Assembly: GCA_030636125.1 (NCBI GenBank)
Contig: DAOVXM010000141.1
Location: 1-6,759, forward strand
DNA: 6,759 nt
Source of the DNA: Chloroflexota bacterium
Lineage (GTDB): Bacteria; Chloroflexota; Anaerolineae; Anaerolineales; UBA4823
Reading direction: 5' to 3'
Shown here one piece after another: positions 4,928 through 6,759 of this stretch (position 1 is its first letter; each line of letters opens with the position of its first letter). A program made the position numbers and the translations under genes. The notes under the pieces were generated by a model. That model ran no database searches and was not told the DNA's origin. It was given only the letters and a program-made list of their open reading frames with translations.

Positions 4928-4982
4928 AGAAGTTTCTTAAGATCTTATCGCAGATCAACCAGCCAATTGATTCCCCCTTGAT

Positions 4983-5738
4983 CTAAAACTCCAGCTCTAA
5001 GAAATCCTTAGCTAAACTTACCGGTCCATCAAATGTCTGTTCAGCTTTGGTGAGCATGTTTTCATCTTTGAATTTTCCATTGGCATAATGGATAAGGTAA
5101 AGTTTCCTGGCTTTTGCCTGTTTGGCGATCTCACCGGCTTGGGCAGCGTCAGAATGACCCCAGGACAACCCGGTTGATTCATGGATTAAAACGTCGGCAT
5201 CTTTCGCCAATTTAACCACTTGAGTGGATGGTTCAGTATCACCAGAATAGGCAAACACCTTCTTCGATTCGTTGAACTCAATCCGCAAACCAACATTCGG
5301 GATAATGTGGGACACGGGTGAGCTGTAAATTTTCCATTCGTCTGTTTCTTGAACGATCGCCATCTCTTGTTCCGGCAATCTGTTCATCTCAACCGGGAAA
5401 AATCCTGGCCAATTTTCCCATCCGAATAGGTCCATCATGGTTTCAAACCGATCTAAGGTGTGATCCAATCCATGGATCCTTAATTCTCGTTGACGACTTA
5501 ACAACCATAAATTCATCAAGAGCAAGGGCACACCCGATACATGATCAGGGTGGAAGTGAGTCAGGATTAGATCGGTTAGTTTGTTTACGTCCAGACCAGC
5601 CTGACGTAATCTGACAATAGGTGTACTGGTACAGTCAATCAGCACGAACCGCTCGCTTCCCACTAACGCCATATGGCTGTTTTCATGCGCTTCATCAGGA
5701 ATCGCATTAGAGGACCCTAAGATTACAACTTTTGGCAT
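4983..5738 (-). CDS. Metallo-beta-lactamase-fold hydrolase, RNase Z-like
   Basis: The 251-residue protein is a complete metallo-beta-lactamase-fold enzyme with two-metal ligands in place: THFHPDH at 60-66 (H61, H63, D65, H66), H144 in SPVSH, D167 in YSGDTEPS and H217 in YLIHYA. The HEST motif at 186-189 (H186) is the RNase Z/ElaC-type HEAT/HEST signature, and the N-terminal LGSSNAIP resembles the LGT/SxxxxP entry of that group. It is shorter than classical RNase Z (about 300) and I see no obvious exosite arm for tRNA, so tRNA 3' processing is possible but not shown; a small phosphodiester or sulfate ester is equally possible. It has no signal peptide and is probably cytosolic. AAAGGG lies six bases before the ATG at 5738. 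It starts 39 bases after the SpoIIM-fusion stop, so the two are likely co-transcribed. No terminator hairpin with a T-run follows it. Confidence 0.9.
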   Translation of the reverse strand: MPKVVILGSSNAIPDEAHENSHMALVGSERFVLIDCTSTPIVRLRQAGLDVNKLTDLILTHFHPDHVSGVPLLLMNLWLLSRQRELRIHGLDHTLDRFETMMDLFGWENWPGFFPVEMNRLPEQEMAIVQETDEWKIYSSPVSHIIPNVGLRIEFNESKKVFAYSGDTEPSTQVVKLAKDADVLIHESTGLSWGHSDAAQAGEIAKQAKARKLYLIHYANGKFKDENMLTKAEQTFDGPVSLAKDFLELEF

Positions 5739-5777
5739 TTATTTCCCTTTGTTATATATTCTCAACATAGAAGAGGA

Positions 5778-6759
5778 TCACCCACCAAAAATCCAAAATG
5801 CCACTTTTGGTGTTATCACCACCTCTAATACAGCCGCGCCAAGTAATAGCGGCAGAACAAGGCCTACCATAACCTTCGCCCAATCAGCTGTCGCACCCAC
5901 CATGGCTTCTCCAATTGTCTTGCCTGGTGATGGTGTTGCCAGGGTTGCGCCTAAGCGCAGGATGGCTGCACCAGCGAAAATTATTGCCGGGATCTCCAAT
6001 ATACCATGTGGTACAACGAATCCCAGCAAGAATAATAAAGGTGATAGGCCAGCGCTTGCCATTGTTGCAGTGAAATAACCGATTAGAAGGATCGGTATGA
6101 GCATCACAATGAGCGCTAATACTCCAAAGGAGAACACTCCCATTATCGATGCCAGAAACATTGATCGCAGATTATAAAACCATACTGCTGGAACACTGCC
6201 CGATTCAAAAAGACGTACATAATCGAAGCCTTCAATTGATCCCGTTGTGATCGCATCAGTATTGATCAATTCAGGGGGAATCACAAATCGGTTAGCTAAA
6301 TTAGCCCCAAGTAAAACTCCACCGATTAATATAAAAATTACCAGAAGAGCTGGCATGCGGATCTTATGTACTTCTCCCTTGATCTCTTTCTTGTACCAAT
6401 CCAGAGGAGAGCGCGCCTCCCCGCGAAATTTGGTCCAAAATGACACCAATCCCCATCGCAGATCAATCGAGTCGAATTCGCGGCTAATTAATTCTTCCCG
6501 GTTGAAATGCGCCACACCTATCCTCAACAGTAAAATGGCGACGATCACTTGCCCGACGACTGTCCAGAATAAGACTTCATCTCTGGCCCAAACGATCACC
6601 GCGCTCTCTGCCTGGAGCAGCACCGCCATCGGCAGGATTAGAAAAACAGCCAGCAGATTGGCTGCCCGCATGGATGTAGTTTGTGATGACACCACAACTG
6701 CACCGCTCACCATTAACAAGCAATTCGTGGTCGCAAGAGCAAGTATCTGCACCAGTGTG
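5778..6759 (-). CDS. Membrane protein: ABC-2-like permease part fused to SpoIIM domain (N-terminus cut by window end)
   Basis: The frame stays open to the window edge (326 complete codons), so the start lies beyond it; a GTG at 6752 is internal to the reading frame and unsupported. Visible residues 1-82 hold about three membrane segments (near 6-25, 33-50, 61-80) with SSQTTSMRAANLLAVFLILP, a pattern of the last helices of ABC-2/NatB-type permeases. A charged cytosolic stretch (84-134, ending WYKKEIKGEVHKIRM) leads into a SpoIIM (DUF95) domain at 135-320: helices near 137-155, 200-230, 238-268 and 295-318, with the hallmark VPHGILEIPAIIFAGAAILR starting at 249. SpoIIM in sporulators works in septal peptidoglycan remodelling; homologues in non-sporulators are of unknown function and often sit beside ABC transporters. 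No sporulation gene is visible here. I infer a transporter-associated role. An ATPase gene would be expected upstream, outside the window. The RNase Z-like gene follows in the same unit. Confidence 0.9.
   Translation of the reverse strand, partial: TLVQILALATTNCLLMVSGAVVVSSQTTSMRAANLLAVFLILPMAVLLQAESAVIVWARDEVLFWTVVGQVIVAILLLRIGVAHFNREELISREFDSIDLRWGLVSFWTKFRGEARSPLDWYKKEIKGEVHKIRMPALLVIFILIGGVLLGANLANRFVIPPELINTDAITTGSIEGFDYVRLFESGSVPAVWFYNLRSMFLASIMGVFSFGVLALIVMLIPILLIGYFTATMASAGLSPLLFLLGFVVPHGILEIPAIIFAGAAILRLGATLATPSPGKTIGEAMVGATADWAKVMVGLVLPLLLGAAVLEVVITPKVAFWIFGG

Noticed and set aside
4928..4982. Bidirectional terminator between the converging HNH and hydrolase genes
   Set aside because: Only short palindromes (AAGAAGTTTCTT, AAGATCTT) and no GC-rich stem with a T-run on either strand.

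Overview
The window looks like ordinary chromosome from a member of the Chloroflexota, most likely class Anaerolineae. The evidence for that is indirect: the stand-alone HNH protein, the membrane protein joining an ABC-2-like part to SpoIIM, the short LuxR-type regulators and the overall base use all feel typical of that group. No rRNA or other marker in the window settles it. I see no IS element, phage gene, CRISPR array or tRNA.

Nine protein genes can be supported, eight of them on the minus strand. From the right edge: a large membrane protein cut by the window end (ABC-2-like half plus SpoIIM domain) is followed after 39 bases by an RNase Z-like metallo-beta-lactamase-fold hydrolase. An HNH endonuclease-family gene on the plus strand converges on it. 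Divergent from the HNH gene is a small membrane protein with a bacterial PH-like domain. It has a consensus -10 placed so that its mRNA would be leaderless, and a very clear rho-independent terminator. A 335-base intergenic region follows, with a strongly self-complementary element of about 134 bases that is probably a structured RNA. Next comes tyrosyl-tRNA synthetase (tyrS).

Downstream of tyrS, on the same strand, is the most interesting block. A strong promoter (TTGACG, 18 bases, TATAAT) carries a perfect GAAC-N4-GTTC palindrome, the form of the Gram-positive LexA (SOS) box, between its -35 and -10. It drives a short regulator with a ribbon-helix-helix-like front and a LuxR HTH, then a Rad51/RadA/RecA-like protein whose Walker A lysine is gone, then a 94-residue helical protein. 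By analogy with RecA-like, ATPase-dead ImuA/SulA proteins I infer a small damage-inducible cassette; the sequence shows only the box and the fold pattern. The left edge holds the first 166 codons of mtnA (methionine salvage), with its own promoter, whose -35 overlaps a 13-base palindrome.

The housekeeping genes (tyrS, mtnA) are called with high confidence, the hydrolase and HNH families firmly but without known substrates, and the SOS cassette and RNA element are hypotheses.
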